Source: Adiantum capillus-veneris (taxonomy: Eukaryota; Streptophyta; Polypodiopsida; Polypodiales; Pteridaceae). From it: a DNA stretch of 64,000 nt. The first letter of the stretch is position 1; each line of letters opens with the position of its first letter. Below the pieces are notes generated by a model. The model ran no database searches, was not told the DNA's origin, and worked only from the letters and a program-made list of their open reading frames with translations. Below are positions 23,330-35,442 of the stretch, piece after piece. The position numbers and the translations under genes were made by a program. The stretch covers positions 156,190,057 to 156,254,056 of the forward strand of contig CM043952.1 in NCBI GenBank assembly GCA_014529385.2. The letters are read 5' to 3'.

Positions 23330-24029
23330 GAGTCTAGAGTCGGCAGCTGAGCCACTAAATGATCAAAGTGTTAGACCCAAGCTTCAAGTCTAATATTTTC
23401 TCTGTGGTCTATGAGTCTAGCTAATAGATATAAGCTCAAGCTGGAGAAGTTGAGCATACATAAAGTCATGTCACTCATGCTGGAAGAGGTGAGCATAAGA
23501 GTCAAAGTCTACTATTTTAAATGGTGGAGTGGCGGAGTAGTCCAAAAAACACTCACGCACATGAACACAGTGAGGAGAGTGGAAAAAAACCTCGTTGACC
23601 AAAACCCTTCTTATGAATAACGGTGCTCTTGAAGTCAAATATATTTTTGCTTCTATAGCTACGTTCACTCCTAGAAGCACCCATTCAAACTCTTCTCGCA
23701 CAACATATTGTTTCCCATGCATCTATCTGTGCAAGCATATACAATGTCCCATCATTGGACATTTGCATTTGACACGATTTGTGTTCCACCCATGCACTTA
23801 CACAACAAAATGACGATGACGAAGCGGTAACAGGTTTCATGAGCATTTGCTCAACAACAATGACTCTGACTTCAAGCTACTAACACTTATCCAATGTATA
23901 TCCAATCAATAATAGTAGCCATACGGCCATAAGTACTTTAACTCAACAAAACTCGGTTACATCCGAGCATAAGTACATATAGCCTCATATTTAATTGTGA
24001 CTAAAGGTATTTTTTTCCCATTGGGTTTT
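23330..24029 (+). other. Element E 3' untranslated region, first part
   Basis: Homologous to the D tail near 15240-15480 in its first 170 bases. Further on there is no coding signal. It ends in a TTTTTTCCCATTGGGTTTTT stretch of the kind often found ahead of LTR-element polypurine tracts. Element A is inserted within it; the E sequence resumes at 32952. Confidence 0.6.
24025..24029. repeat. GTTTT target-site duplication, left of element A
   Basis: GTTTT directly before the A LTR. The same five bases follow the other LTR at 32952-32956. Confidence 0.9.
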
Positions 24030-25619
24030 TGTAACATTTAATGGCCTAAAATCTTTTGTGTAGCGGAATTTAGCATGAACATAGTGGGCATTTCATTAGA
24101 GTTGATTCCTAATGAGAATTACAAGAGTGCTTGGGTGGAGAGAGCAACAAAAAGCATAACACCTAGTTAGATAGCATCGACAATACTTTCAAAAGAGAGA
24201 GCAATTAAGCTATTGACAACAGTTGAGGACCGGATTTGCCTGGAGCCGGTCCCCCCTCCAAAAGGCTTTGTATTATGGTTTCTCCCATCAAGAGAGACAT
24301 TGTACAATACAATTCTTTGTGTTCCTTCAAGACTAGCTAGTGCAATGAAGATGGAAGCTTCATACACCAAGCAAAACACTTAATCAAACACAACTTGAAT
24401 TATCCCCGTTCTCAGACCCAAGACCTCACACACCTTCGAAGATGGTGAGAGCTAGCAGGGTATGAGAATAGATTGAGAGGAAAAAGAAGTATCTTACGAG
24501 AAAGAAGTACATCTCCTCACATAATCACTCATATTAGCATAGCTTAGCTTAGTAATTAGCTTGGTAGAGAAGATGAGCATGCATTGAAGCTTGGCTCTTG
24601 GTTGGATTTGCATCCACATGCCAAGAGAGTGTTGATGTAGGCTTCTATCTCACAAGCTTGGAGTAGGTGATGAGCTCTCCATTAAAGCTTGGGAGGAGAT
24701 AGAGTATTTTCCCTTCACACATGGTCAAGTGTGAGAGTGTGTGTGTCAATGCCAAGCAAAAATCAGCCCCCCCCCTCTCTTGGGCGAGCCCTAGCTGCTA
24801 AGTAAGTCTGGCTTTTGCCTCATTGGACCTCCCCAGGTCAAGCCAATAGGGATTAAGCAGCATAAGTGATAGCCTTCTGACATGTGTCCCCCTTTCCCCT
24901 TTTGTGAGAGCTTTAGGTAATTAAATAATTAAACTAAACTCTCATTGGACCCCTTTGCCTCCTGGCCAATAGGAATCAGGCGAGCCATGGGGCTCCTGAA
25001 TGCTCATTTGACCCCTTGGGAGACTGCCCAATAGTCTTCTAGGACACTTAATTCTTATTGGTTTCTTTTATTAAATGTTTTTAAATTAATTAAACTAGAT
25101 TTACTCTAGCTTAATTCTCATTGGTCCACTTCAAGGGTCTTCCAATAGGAATTGGGCACACCTTGTGGGCATCTGGCCTAGGGAGTTGACATGTGTCCCT
25201 CATTCCCTTTGTGTAAAGGGAGCCTGTGTGTGTGTGTGTGGCTTTCTCTCTCATCCCCTAGCTTTGGGGCTCGCCCCCTTCCATGTAGGGATATGCAAAG
25301 ACTTTTAGGGCACACACTAAGCATCCAATTTTCCCTAGGGTTGACCTTTCGACACAACCTTTGAATTTTGGAACCTTAGCATTTTGGAAGTCTTAATGGG
25401 CTGAACCTTAGGGTCTTTTTGGCCCATTGTTTCACATGGCTCTTTTGCAGATGGCCCCCCCTTTGGATCCCTATTTTCCCTCCTTTGGATCCCTACTGTG
25501 GCCGGTCTACTAACTTAACCAATATTCTAGCTTTTTCTCCCTTGGCACTTCCCCACATTAAATGATCAGTTTAATATGAGAAAATCATTTAGGAGAATTA
25601 GATATTGATTATTATGACA
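24030..25619 (-). repeat. Element A 3' LTR
   Basis: 1590 bases, TGTAAC...ATGACA on the plus strand as printed, with matching TG and CA ends. It contains four quasi-palindromic CATTGG/CCAATAG units (24821-25149), a short TG array near 25220, and purine/pyrimidine-rich stretches. Confidence 0.95.
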
Positions 25620-25634
25620 TTACCTCTCTCTTGA
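25620..25634 (-). promoter_or_regulatory. Element A polypurine tract
   Basis: TCAAGAGAGAGGTAA on the element strand, adjoining the 3' LTR. Confidence 0.85.
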
Positions 25635-25976
25635 AATCATAGTCGTCCTCGACTATGGTGTAGAGAAGATAAAGCATACGCATGAGTCCTTTTCTTAGCG
25701 GGTAGAGGATCCCTATGTTACCCTACGACATCATTCCATAATGGATGACTAGTCCATTTGGCGCTTGAGAGCCTGAGGCTGCCGCAAGCATGTCTGCACA
25801 TTAGTCCTATCAGTCTTCCATAGTAGAGTGACAAGCTCTACTTGGTGTTTGGGAGACGTCGTCACCGCAAACTTGATCTAAGCATGCATACTACTTCATT
25901 TTTGTGCACAAATAAAGAAAAAGGGAGTCTTATAAGACAAAAATTTTTGTTCATTTTTAACATTTTGTACATTTGC

Positions 25977-28496
25977 TTACTCTTGGGAAGCATTGTAAGC
26001 ATTGACAAGGTTTAGGTTATCCTTTAATTGTATGCCTTGCATCCATCTAGCATCTTCAAAAGGATAATTCTTAAACTTAATAAGATATCGTCTGATAGTC
26101 TTACCGCCTCTTAATACCTTGTCTTCATGTCGGAGAATGGACTCGGGCTGCAGCACCTCCTCGTGGTCCTCGATCTCCGGTGGGTCTTCAATAGTTGGTT
26201 CTTGAGGTGGCTCTCCTTTGTAAGGCTTTAAGAGGCTCACATGAAAAGCATTGTGTATGAGCCAATGATTGGGCAACTTAAGTTGATAGGCCATCTCATT
26301 GATTGGCCTAAGAATCTGGAAGGGACCATAGTACCTTTTTGCTAGTTTAGCATAGTACTTTTGGTGGCCCGTAGGATTCTTGCCCGTAGTGTGCCTTAAT
26401 CGAGCCTTAGGAAACTTTAACAAGACCCAATCGTTTTCTTTAAAGGCTTGGGCTCTTCTGTGCTTGTCAGCAGCAGCCTTTTGCCTTTGCTGTGAGATAG
26501 AGATAGCATCCTTAATCTTTTGGAAAGATTCTTGTAGGTCTCGGCTATACTCATCTGCAGCGAAGATCTTCCCATGTACCTTAAGTAGCAAGGGACTTTT
26601 TGACCTTCCCTCAATTACCTCGAAAGGTGCTTTTCCTGTAGAAGTATGTACAGTGTTATTGTAAGCATACTCTACTAAGGGTAAGTACTTCTCCCATTGG
26701 GATCTTTGATCTACTTCCGTTACATAGGCTTTTAGTAGATCGAGAATAGTTAGGTTAGCTATTTCACTTTGGCCATCAGTTTGTGGATGATAGGCCGAAG
26801 AGAAGTTTAGCCTTGTTCCTAAATTCTCAAAGAGACCCTTCCAGAAATTACTGGTCATTCTAGGATCTCTATCCGACACTATGGACATTGGCAAGCCATG
26901 GTACTTGAAAATTTGTGAAATGAAGAGGGTTGCCATTTGATGGGCTTTGATAGTCTTTTTGACAGGTATAAAATGAGCTTGTTTACTGAACCTGTCTACT
27001 ATCGTCCATATTCCCATATTCCCATGGATAGACTTAGGCAATCCAAAGATAAAATCCATGGATATGCTCTCCCACGGTGAATTAGGGATTGGCAAGGGTT
27101 GAAGCAATCCAAGTTGCTTCCCTCTATCAAATTTTGTCTTTTGACATACCACACATTTGGAAACATACTCATGTATGTTCACTTTCATGGTAGGCCAATA
27201 GAAATATGTTTCAATTCCCTTTAGGGTAGACTGAATCCCTCTATGCCCCGCATATGGGGGAGCATGAGATTCATACATTACTTTCTCACGTAGTGAGTTA
27301 GTAACGCATAGTCTATTGCCATAGAGAAGATAACCATCTTGTAAAGTAAATGGTTCTTCTTTCTTCCCTAATGCAAGGGCTGAAATCACATCTCTAAAAT
27401 CGGGATCAATAGCATACTCATCTATCATTAAAGATAGATCATTGTGAGTTGCTATGGAAACCGCATTCACTCTCGGTCGTCTTGAGAGTGCATCGGCTAC
27501 TTGATTATGCTTGCCAGCAATGTGAGCAATATGAAAATGAAATTGCGAAAGGAAATTTGCCCACCTCATTTGTTTGTCGGAGAGCTTGGTCTGCGTCATG
27601 AAGTACTTAAGACTTTGGTGATCCGTTCGCAGAATGAAAGGAGTCCCCAATAAATAGTGCTTCCATGAGTCTAAGGCATGTAGAGCTGCAAGGAGTTCTT
27701 TTTCGTATATGCCTAGAGCTTGCTCAACAGGGTCGAGCCTTCGACTCTCATAGCCTATGGCGTGCCCTTCTTGGAGCAGAACAGCCCCAAGGCAATCACC
27801 ACAAGCATCACATTGGACCTCAAATGGTTTTGAGAGATCCGGTAGTGTAAGCACAGGTTGAGAGATAAGCTTTTCTTTAAGCTTTTCGAAAGCATTGTTC
27901 TCCTTAGCAGACCACGTATACCTAACATTTTTCTTTGTTAGGTCATGTAATGGTCCCGCAATTTGTGAGAACTTTTCTATGAAGCGTCTATAGTATGCAC
28001 ACATACCTATAAAGCTTCTTAGTTCATGAAGATTCCTTGGTTTAGGCCATCCTTTTATTACCTCTAACTTGGATGGATCCATTTGGATTCCATCTTGAGA
28101 GATAATGTGACCTAAATATTGAATCTCTTGCAAGAAAAATTCACTTTTCTTTCGATTAACATAAAGTTTATTCTCTCTTAAAACTTGAAATATTACCTGG
28201 AGGTGTTGCTTGTGTTCCTCTAATGAATTAGAGTAGATGATAATATCATCAAAGAACACTCCAGTGAAGGTTCGATGAGGCCTGAACAGCTTTTCCATCA
28301 AGCGGTTGAATGTGGGTGGTGCATTAGTCAAGCCAAAAGGCATGACAATGTATTCGTAAAGACCAAATGTAGTACGAAATGCGGTCTTTACAATGTCTTG
28401 ATCAACTATCCTTATTTGATGATAGCCACTTTTTAGGTCAATCCTACTGAAGTAGGTCAATCCTACTGAAGTAGGTCGATCCTTGTAGCTTATCAA
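25977..28496 (-). CDS. Element A pol: RT (from the conserved core), RNase H, integrase, chromodomain
   Basis: 839 codons open throughout. [28 protein letters not shown] and the catalytic FFDDIIIYS at residues 81-89. RNase H: about residues 225-345, ending VADALSRRP. Integrase: zinc-binding H-H-C-C around 400-455, catalytic core with VDRFSK, SDRDPRM and an Asp-Gly-Gln-Ser-Glu motif (about 480-640), and the GPFQILRPI region. Chromodomain-like end: PESILRHED ... [16 protein letters not shown] at about 770-825. It makes cDNA and inserts it into nuclear DNA; the chromodomain probably steers insertion to marked chromatin. The first codons are read from the second copy of the 19-bp duplication and are not native. 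Confidence 0.93.
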   Translation of the reverse strand: MISYKDRPTSVGLTYFSRIDLKSGYHQIRIVDQDIVKTAFRTTFGLYEYIVMPFGLTNAPPTFNRLMEKLFRPHRTFTGVFFDDIIIYSNSLEEHKQHLQVIFQVLRENKLYVNRKKSEFFLQEIQYLGHIISQDGIQMDPSKLEVIKGWPKPRNLHELRSFIGMCAYYRRFIEKFSQIAGPLHDLTKKNVRYTWSAKENNAFEKLKEKLISQPVLTLPDLSKPFEVQCDACGDCLGAVLLQEGHAIGYESRRLDPVEQALGIYEKELLAALHALDSWKHYLLGTPFILRTDHQSLKYFMTQTKLSDKQMRWANFLSQFHFHIAHIAGKHNQVADALSRRPRVNAVSIATHNDLSLMIDEYAIDPDFRDVISALALGKKEEPFTLQDGYLLYGNRLCVTNSLREKVMYESHAPPYAGHRGIQSTLKGIETYFYWPTMKVNIHEYVSKCVVCQKTKFDRGKQLGLLQPLPIPNSPWESISMDFIFGLPKSIHGNMGIWTIVDRFSKQAHFIPVKKTIKAHQMATLFISQIFKYHGLPMSIVSDRDPRMTSNFWKGLFENLGTRLNFSSAYHPQTDGQSEIANLTILDLLKAYVTEVDQRSQWEKYLPLVEYAYNNTVHTSTGKAPFEVIEGRSKSPLLLKVHGKIFAADEYSRDLQESFQKIKDAISISQQRQKAAADKHRRAQAFKENDWVLLKFPKARLRHTTGKNPTGHQKYYAKLAKRYYGPFQILRPINEMAYQLKLPNHWLIHNAFHVSLLKPYKGEPPQEPTIEDPPEIEDHEEVLQPESILRHEDKVLRGGKTIRRYLIKFKNYPFEDARWMQGIQLKDNLNLVNAYNASQE
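28440..28477 (-). repeat. 19-bp exact tandem duplication inside element A RT
   Basis: AATCCTACTGAAGTAGGTC occurs twice back to back (28440-28458 and 28459-28477). The unit encodes part of the conserved TYFSRIDL stretch. Nineteen bases is not a multiple of three, so it shifts the frame and gives a stop right after RIDLLQ. Confidence 0.95.
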
Positions 28497-29172
28497 ATAG
28501 GTCTTCTACCCGTGGAACGGGAAACCTATTCTTGATAGTGATCCTATTTAGTGCTCTATAGTCGACACACATACGATATGTGCCGTCTTTCTTTTGCACT
28601 AATAGCACAGGTGAGCAAAATGGAGATGAGCTAGGCCTAACCATGCCCTTCTCAATTAACTCATGCACTTGCCGCATAATCTCCTCTTGTTGAGCTTGAG
28701 AAACTCTATAAGGAGGTTTGTTAGGCGGTGAACTTCCTGGAAGAAGTTCAATTGCATGGTCGTCATTACCTCGTTTAGGAGGTAGCTCACAAGGGATGTC
28801 GTCAATAAAGACATCTTGAAACCCCTTGAGAAAATTGGATAACTCTAATTCCTTTTGGTTGCTTTTATTTTTTTTTGCTAAAGCATTAGGTTCATTTTGA
28901 GAATCTTTAACAAAAATCATGTACACGGAAATAGAGCTCTTTATTGACTTGTTGAAAGCTGGTGTATGTACAATGGGGATGGTGTTACCCATCTCCCTAG
29001 CATCTATATACATGTCCTTTTCCCTGAACTTAAAGGAGATTCTCCTTTCAGGAAATTTAACATGGGCAGCCAGACGGTCAAACCATGGTGCCCCTAGGAT
29101 TACATCCTCATGCTTGAGAGGAGAGATAAAGAAGTCCTCTTTGTCCACATAGCCTTGGACATGAAGCCTCAA
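28444..29172 (-). CDS. Element A pol: protease C-terminus and RT N-terminus
   Basis: 242 codons. The protease end has [14 protein letters not shown] start follows with [51 protein letters not shown] and [21 protein letters not shown]. It ends because of the 19-bp duplication. The annotated Met is only the first in frame; protein would normally arrive by read-through from Gag-protease. Confidence 0.88.
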   Translation of the reverse strand: MRLHVQGYVDKEDFFISPLKHEDVILGAPWFDRLAAHVKFPERRISFKFREKDMYIDAREMGNTIPIVHTPAFNKSIKSSISVYMIFVKDSQNEPNALAKKNKSNQKELELSNFLKGFQDVFIDDIPCELPPKRGNDDHAIELLPGSSPPNKPPYRVSQAQQEEIMRQVHELIEKGMVRPSSSPFCSPVLLVQKKDGTYRMCVDYRALNRITIKNRFPVPRVEDLFDKLQGSTYFSRIDLLQ

Positions 29173-29180
29173 TTTCCCGA

Positions 29181-30944
29181 TTAAGGGAGTGACTGAAGCT
29201 TCTTGCCCCTTGAAGGCACTGTCTGCGGGTAGGATATCTCCATCTCGTAGGATTGTATGCCTAGCTTGGTGGCTAACTCCATAGATATAAAATTGTGAGT
29301 AGAACCAGGGTCAAAGAGAATAAAAGCATCATGTTCTCTTACCTTTCCCCAAGCATGGCATAGAGGAGATCCTTTGTGGTGAGTTTGGTGAATCTCCTCC
29401 TCTTGGATTTCAACCAAAGAAGCTCTAGGAGGATCTTGGCGGTTGTTCTTTTGGGGACAAGCGCGGTACGCATGCCCTTGTTCGCCGCACTTGAAACACC
29501 GGTTATCTTTACGATAACGCTCAAGCTCTTCAGGAGAGAGTTTATTCTTTCCTTTGTAAACTCCCTTCTCTTTAGCTTTGTTGGAATTGCCCTTAGGAGA
29601 CTTTTGGACATTGTCCTTCCCCTTAGGCTCATTGGAACCCTTGTTTTCCGGGGGCTTATTATTTCTTTTACCCCCCGTTTGGAAATTGATTCGTGAGGCC
29701 ACCATAGTATGGTGTATTACCACCGATATGGTACGTGGCCTTTGGGAGTTGACATACTCCGCCATTTCTTCGGTTAAGCCCGCACAAAATTGTTGCTTTT
29801 GCTCTCCAAAATCCAACTTTTTGAAGATAGTGGCTTTGAGTTGTAGGTCCCAAAACTTGTCTACATATTTGTGGATGGATTCATTGGGAGAGAGCTTTAA
29901 GCTTCGCCATTCGGTGAGTACTTTGTCTTTGGCATCGGTGGCCAAAAACTGCTTCATAATGGAAGCTCTTAAAGCCTTCCATGTTCGTGGAGCTTCACCG
30001 TTGGCTCGTAGGCTAGACCACCATTGTCTGGCGGACTTTTGAAAGTGCATAGCTACATGGCGTAGCTTAGAGGACTCCGTGAAGCCCTCATCTCCAAACG
30101 CCGCATCGAATTGCTGGATAAAGGCCAAAACTTTGTCTGTAGCACCGAAGGTGCCATCATAGGTAAGGAAAGAGATGCTCTTCCCTCCCTCTTTGAATTT
30201 CTTCAGCTTGGACGACCTCTTCCATGCGGCATAGGATTTCCTATGGCCTCTTCTTTTTGATGGTTCAAAAGTTGCACCATCACTTTCTTCAGAAGATGAA
30301 GAATTTGAAGAAGGTGGAGAAGAGGGTGACCTCTTTCTCGCCTTTTTCTTGTCTTGATCTTTGTCGTCTTCACCATAGCTTTCATAAGAGGAAGAGGATG
30401 AAGAAGATGGAGAAGAGGGTGTCCTCTTTCTCGCCTTTTTCTTCTCTTGCTTTTTATCATCCCTCTTTGAATTATGGCGTGGAGAAGAGTGTGATGGTCT
30501 TCTCCGCTTTGGTGGTGATGGAGAGCGTTTAGCCCGCCGTCTTCGTGGAGCCATCTCCGCCGAGGTGGCGGGAGACTCGCTTCTTTCTCGTTCCTTCGGT
30601 GGAGGCTCTTGAGTTCTCCTTTGGGAAGGAGATGCATCATCAAGAAGTAAGTTCTTGAGCCCTTCATATGGATTCTCTTCTTCTTCCCGAATCGGAGAGA
30701 GACCTCTTTTGGTAGTCTCACAAGGAGGCTTCCTAGGTGTTCTCTCGTCATGGTGATGAGCTTGGAGAATCCCGTGAGCACGGAGCTGCCGTTGCACTTC
30801 ACTTTGGAGAGATGGATTGCCCATGGCTTGTTGAAGCCTAGAAACAAGATAATTAACAAGCATTGAAGCATCATTAGTAGCTTGCTCATGAGCAAAATCA
30901 AAGTTATCAACATTAATTTCACTCTCTTTAATATTGTCAGCCAT
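29181..30944 (-). CDS. Element A Gag with protease N-terminus
   Basis: 587 codons from [15 protein letters not shown]. Residues about 130-230 are Ser/Arg/Lys-rich with two similar [11 protein letters not shown] units. The Gag core is at about 250-400 ([27 protein letters not shown]). The CCHC knuckle [15 protein letters not shown] is at 483-497. The protease catalytic loop [12 protein letters not shown] is at about 543-554; DPG is known from active chromoviruses. The frame is lost shortly after, near 29220, and a stop follows at 29181. Continuation is in the frame of the 28444-29172 segment. Confidence 0.93.
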   Translation of the reverse strand: MADNIKESEINVDNFDFAHEQATNDASMLVNYLVSRLQQAMGNPSLQSEVQRQLRAHGILQAHHHDERTPRKPPCETTKRGLSPIREEEENPYEGLKNLLLDDASPSQRRTQEPPPKERERSESPATSAEMAPRRRRAKRSPSPPKRRRPSHSSPRHNSKRDDKKQEKKKARKRTPSSPSSSSSSSYESYGEDDKDQDKKKARKRSPSSPPSSNSSSSEESDGATFEPSKRRGHRKSYAAWKRSSKLKKFKEGGKSISFLTYDGTFGATDKVLAFIQQFDAAFGDEGFTESSKLRHVAMHFQKSARQWWSSLRANGEAPRTWKALRASIMKQFLATDAKDKVLTEWRSLKLSPNESIHKYVDKFWDLQLKATIFKKLDFGEQKQQFCAGLTEEMAEYVNSQRPRTISVVIHHTMVASRINFQTGGKRNNKPPENKGSNEPKGKDNVQKSPKGNSNKAKEKGVYKGKNKLSPEELERYRKDNRCFKCGEQGHAYRACPQKNNRQDPPRASLVEIQEEEIHQTHHKGSPLCHAWGKVREHDAFILFDPGSTHNFISMELATKLGIQSYEMEISYPQTVPSRGKKLQSLP

Positions 30945-31348
30945 TCTAACAACTTTTTGGTGTAAACTTTTTAGGTGTACTTTGGCACTTCAAGCCCTAG
31001 TTGCTACTCCTCTTTACCCCTTTAGAAAAAGCACTCAAGCTACTGTACCCGCGGCTCGAATACCATTAATTGCAAGGAATAGAAGAGAGGGTCTTTCGAC
31101 ACCAAAACAGCACCGGCTCCTGTCAAGCTTCTAATAGCTCAATAGTGGTTAAGCCGTAGGCAAGCCCCGTAGGACTCCACTATTAAGACCATAGCTCTCG
31201 ACGGTGATGCCCCGTTAACTGCACAAAGGCAGGCGCACTGCAAGGCTGAAAAATCCCTATTCTACTTACTCACAGGCAATTAATAATACCAACCATTTGT
31301 AGCTAGCTTGAGGACCTCCCTTCTTGAGCAAGAAAAGAGAAACCTTGA
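30945..31348 (-). other. Element A leader
   Basis: About 400 bases between the primer-binding site and the Gag start. No gene is seen. In the element RNA this is the untranslated leader where packaging signals would lie. Confidence 0.8.
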
Positions 31349-31360
31349 GCTCTGATACCA
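31349..31360 (-). promoter_or_regulatory. Element A primer-binding site (initiator tRNA-Met)
   Basis: TGGTATCAGAGC on the element strand, one base inside the 5' LTR end. It is the classic complement of the plant initiator tRNA-Met 3' end. Confidence 0.93.
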
Positions 31361-31361
31361 A

Positions 31362-32951
31362 TGTAACATTTAATGGCCTAAAATCTTTTGTGTAGCGGAA
31401 TTTAGCATGAACATAGTGGGCATTTCATTAGAGTTGATTCCTAATGAGAATTACAAGAGTGCTTGGGTGGAGAGAGCAACAAAAAGCATAACACCTAGTT
31501 AGATAGCATCGACAATACTTTCAAAAGAGAGAGCAATTAAGCTATTGACAACAGTTGAGGACCGGATTTGCATGGAGCCGGTCCCCCCTCCAAAAGGCTT
31601 TGTATTATGGTTTCTCCCATCAAGAGAGACATTGTACAATACAATTCTTTGTGTTCCTTCAAGACTAGCTAGTGCAATGAAGATGGAAGCTTCATACACC
31701 AAGCAAAACACTTAATCAAACACAACTTGAATTATCCCCGTTCTCAGACCCAAGACCTCACACACCTTCGAAGATGGTGAGAGCTAGCAGGGTATGAGAA
31801 TAGATTGAGAGGAAAAAGAAGTATCTTACGAGAAAGAAGTACATCTCCTCACATAATCACTCATATTAGCATAGCTTAGCTTAGTAATTAGCTTGGTAGA
31901 GAAGATGAGCATGCATTGAAGCTTGGCTCTTGGTTGGATTTGCATCCACATGCCAAGAGAGTGTTGATGTAGGCTTCTATCTCACAAGCTTGGAGTAGGT
32001 GATGAGCTCTCCATTAAAGCTTGGGAGGAGATAGAGTATTTTCCCTTCACACATGGTCAAGTGTGAGAGTGTGTGTGTCAATGCCAAGCAAAAATCAGCC
32101 CCCCCCCTCTCTTGGGCGAGCCCTAGCTGCTAAGTAAGTCTGGCTTTTGCCTCATTGGACCTCCCCAGGTCAAGCCAATAGGGATTAAGCAGCATAAGTG
32201 ATAGCCTTCTGACATGTGTCCCCCTTTCCCCTTTTGTGAGAGCTTTAGGTAATTAAATAATTAAACTAAACTCTCATTGGACCCCTTTGCCTCCTGGCCA
32301 ATAGGAATCAGGCAAGCCATGGGGCTCCTGAATGCTCATTGGACCCCTTGGGAGACTGCCCAACAGTCTTCTAGGACACTTAATTCTTATTGGTTTCTTT
32401 TATTAAATGTTTTTAAATTAATTAAACTAGATTTACTCTAGCTTAATTCTCATTGGTCCACTTCAAGGGTCTTCCAATAGGAATTGGGCACACCTTGTGG
32501 GCATCTGGCCTAGGGAGCTGACATGTGTCCCTCATTCCCTTTGTGTAAAGGGAGCCTGTGTGTGTGTGTGTGGCTTTCTCTCTCATCCCCTAGCTTTGGG
32601 GCTCGCCGCCTTCCATGTAGGGATATGCAAAGACTTTTAGGGCACACACTAAGCATCCAATTTTCCCTAGGGTTGACCTTTGGACACAACCTTTGAATTT
32701 TGGAACCTTAGCATTTTGGAAGTCTTAATGGGCTGAACCTTAGGGTCTTTTTGGCCCATTGTTTCACATGGCTCTTTTGCAGATGGCCCCCCCTTTGGAT
32801 CCCTATTTTCCCTCCTTTGGATCCCTACTGTGGCCGGTCTACTAACTTAACCAATATTCTAGCTTTTTCTCCCTTGGCACTTCCCCACATTAAATGATCA
32901 GTTTAATATGAGAAAATCATTTAGGAGAATTAGATATTGATTATTATGACA
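31362..32951 (-). repeat. Element A 5' LTR
   Basis: 1590 bases, same length as the 3' LTR. Differences from it by eye are single bases only (for example at the positions matching 24240, 24992, 25007, 25033, 25187, 25278 and 25350). Confidence 0.95.
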
Positions 32952-33449
32952 GTTTTTCCCTTTAGTCCTATCCAGGTATCCAAGACCTTCATTTTGTAAT
33001 ATACGCCACATTTTATATTTACTATTTTATTTTTCTTATAAAAACACAAAAAAGAAGACTAATGACATCCCCAAACAACTACATGCTCATCAACTAGAAG
33101 ATCAAAGGGGAACGGCCCATAAAAAATTCAAAAAGGCTTCAAGATTACAGGTACACATGCAGGATGACACCCAAAGAACAAACAATACAGAGCTGCCAAG
33201 ATAATGACTTGCTGCAACAACAAACCTCACTCAATCTATTCACGCTACAACAACCAGTCGGAGGGGGAGAGCTATGGCTTCAACTACACTACATGTACAA
33301 GAAATAGGTAACTCTACAACATACAAAGCATCGAGTAGAAGCAAGTGCAACAACAAAAGCTTCAACAAACACCAAAACATGAAGCACTCGTCAAGGCCAT
33401 TGCAGACATAGGGTCTTGTCGCGGACGACAAGACTTCGGAGGGGGAGAG
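32952..33449 (+). other. Element E 3' untranslated region, second part, with two purine tracts
   Basis: Continues E after the element A insertion. GGAGGGGGAGAG occurs at 33260-33271 and again at 33438-33449, the latter directly against the LTR start, so it is the polypurine tract. The copy 178 bases upstream could be a second tract. Short minus-strand frames here show no recognisable domain. Confidence 0.75.
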
Positions 33450-34531
33450 TGTTGACAGGTCAACCTTTCAACAACGCTTCCACAAAGATTCCATGAAGTT
33501 TCCTCAAAGATTCTCTAAAGATTCCCAATAAAGATGCTGATCAAGTGATGAAGATGAAGATGGATGTTGTAATGTGAAGATACAAGCTCATGGACATCAT
33601 CGAATATCCCGTTATTATCATTCTGAGTCATTACAACCACTTTTGTAATATTTACGGGAACTTCATATTTTAAGTCGGCAATTGTATTTTGGCCACAGAT
33701 GCTTGTTGGATGATCAAAGCCATATCACGGTGTTGTAATTAAGCTCTATAGAAGCCTAGGGACAAATAAGGTCATTTTGGTCGGACATTAGGTTTTCTAA
33801 GGCTTAGTATATAAGCCAAAACCTAAAGCTTTGTAAGGAGACTTCTAATAATCTGATCTATTGTCTGTGAGTGAGCGTACTGTGTACGAGAGAGAGTGAG
33901 AGCTTCTTCTTGACACTACGCACGTACCAGTGGTGGGAATCGAGTGCGGAGAAGAGTAGCGTGTTGCCCCCGACGAGAGCTACGCGCCAATACCTACATT
34001 GCACACGTACGGTCCGGTTCTGCGACCTCCATCTACGAGCTTTATCTGGTGATTTAGTGAGCATACGTTGTCCGTTTCTGCATTTCAGCATATCCACGCG
34101 TTCGCATTGAGTAGAGCTACACATTAGGCACTTTAGTTTTTGGAAACGACGACCTGCAAATTTCGGCCAGACATCCTACGTGATTTTGCACCGGGTGTTT
34201 TGGGTTGAGATTTTGGTTCATGGACCTTAGGGAGAGCGACCTATTGGTGTTAGTAGGGTCTCCTTCAAGTTATGTGGTGTTTCGAGACTGTTTGATGGGT
34301 GTTTGGCTCTTGTAAGCGTTGTAGGAAATCTCTTCTTAAGCACTCTTGAAGGCTGTAGCTTAGACATTACGTAGATATCTCTGTAGGAAGTAGTCATTAG
34401 TCGGTCGAGTAGAGGTTGACACCCTTTGCTTGCTTCCACGCACCTGCGGGTCGAGCTTCGTCCTTAGTTGACATTATATGTTAGGTGAGTTCTAGCTATG
34501 CTGACGTCCGTCACAGTGTATCCATCCAACA
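33450..34531 (+). repeat. Element E 3' LTR
   Basis: 1082 bases from TGTTGACAGGTC to ATCCAACA, with the same TATA-like AGTATATAAGCC (near 33807). The polypurine tract precedes it and ACCTC (34532-34536) follows, the same target word as around the solo LTR at 11437-12523. Its 5' partner is not in the window in the expected place. Confidence 0.9.
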
Positions 34532-35442
34532 ACCTCAAAGAGATTGTCATACATTATAGGGGTTTTAGGATGATCCAATGGGGCTTTTCTGAAGTCTATC
34601 CTCTCTTGCTTGGGATTTGAAGCGCTTACAGGACATGTGGGACACATGTTCCCATCCTTCCTCTTTCTTTTTGTGTTCGGGAGAAAGCACTATCTTCTGA
34701 ACCATAAGGGTTGTTGTTTTTAATTGGGCCAAGGATGTGAGTTGAAATCATGGGGTGGCCTTTCCATTGCTATTTTGGACTCTAGGTGGCTTCACAACAT
34801 TCTTTTGAGTAGCTAAAATTTCCTTTGACTGTCATCAACCTTCTACAATGTATTCATTGCATCAAGAGATCCCCAAGGCATAGATGTCCTTTTTCCCCCT
34901 CATGGGGACCTGTTGTCATGGCTAAGACCAAGGGGCAGGCCCTTGCAAAGTTCCCATATTTGTTGCATTTGAATCATGCAAAAGAAATATTTAAGTCAAT
35001 GACCTTCACACCAGCCCCCACGTTCACCACCAGGTTTTTGCGTTGGGGATTTCTCAAATCACACTAGATGCAAAACTTATTTGTTTTGCAGAACCTAAGA
35101 CTTTGCAAGATGGAAAAAACAGAGGGGCTCCGAGGGACGCTACTGGATCCTTTAGATTGCTTCTTAGCCACATTAGAGGTTTATAAACTCTACCCACATT
35201 GGGTACATTTCCTTGAATGTATCGATGGATTCAAAAGACGTATCTCATGGGAGCACACACACCACTGCTCGATTAAAAAAAAGAGGGCTTTTGGTCAGGA
35301 TTTTGTTCAGTGTTGTTTTGTTATTGAACTGCATTGAGAAGAAGCCTTTAGTGAGGTATTGGGACATCACCACAACTCCACCTTAATTGAGGACATGCAC
35401 GCTATAAAGACAATTGATGAGCTTAGCCTTATCTGGCACCCT
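34532..35442 (-). pseudogene. L1-type LINE ORF1 fragment (right copy)
   Basis: Second copy of 12524-13433, with the same DUF4283-like peptides and similar disruptions. E lies on its left and the D 3' LTR on its right. The LINE is the oldest insertion layer visible here because both D and E interrupt it. Confidence 0.7.

Larger units (their letters stand above)
24030..32951 (-). mobile_element. Element A: full-length Ty3/gypsy chromovirus
   Basis: 8922 bases with two 1590-bp LTRs, 5-bp target duplication GTTTT, initiator tRNA-Met primer site, Gag with CCHC, protease, RT, RNase H, integrase and chromodomain, and a polypurine tract: every part of a chromovirus. I counted about seven base differences between the LTRs, so insertion was recent. 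Despite that, the coding region is broken by a frame change near 29220 and a 19-bp tandem duplication at 28440-28477. This copy is therefore not self-sufficient unless those are sequence errors. Confidence 0.95.

Noticed and set aside
29376-30042. Plus-strand frames opposite element A Gag
   Set aside because: Shadows of the Gag coding strand with no domain of their own.
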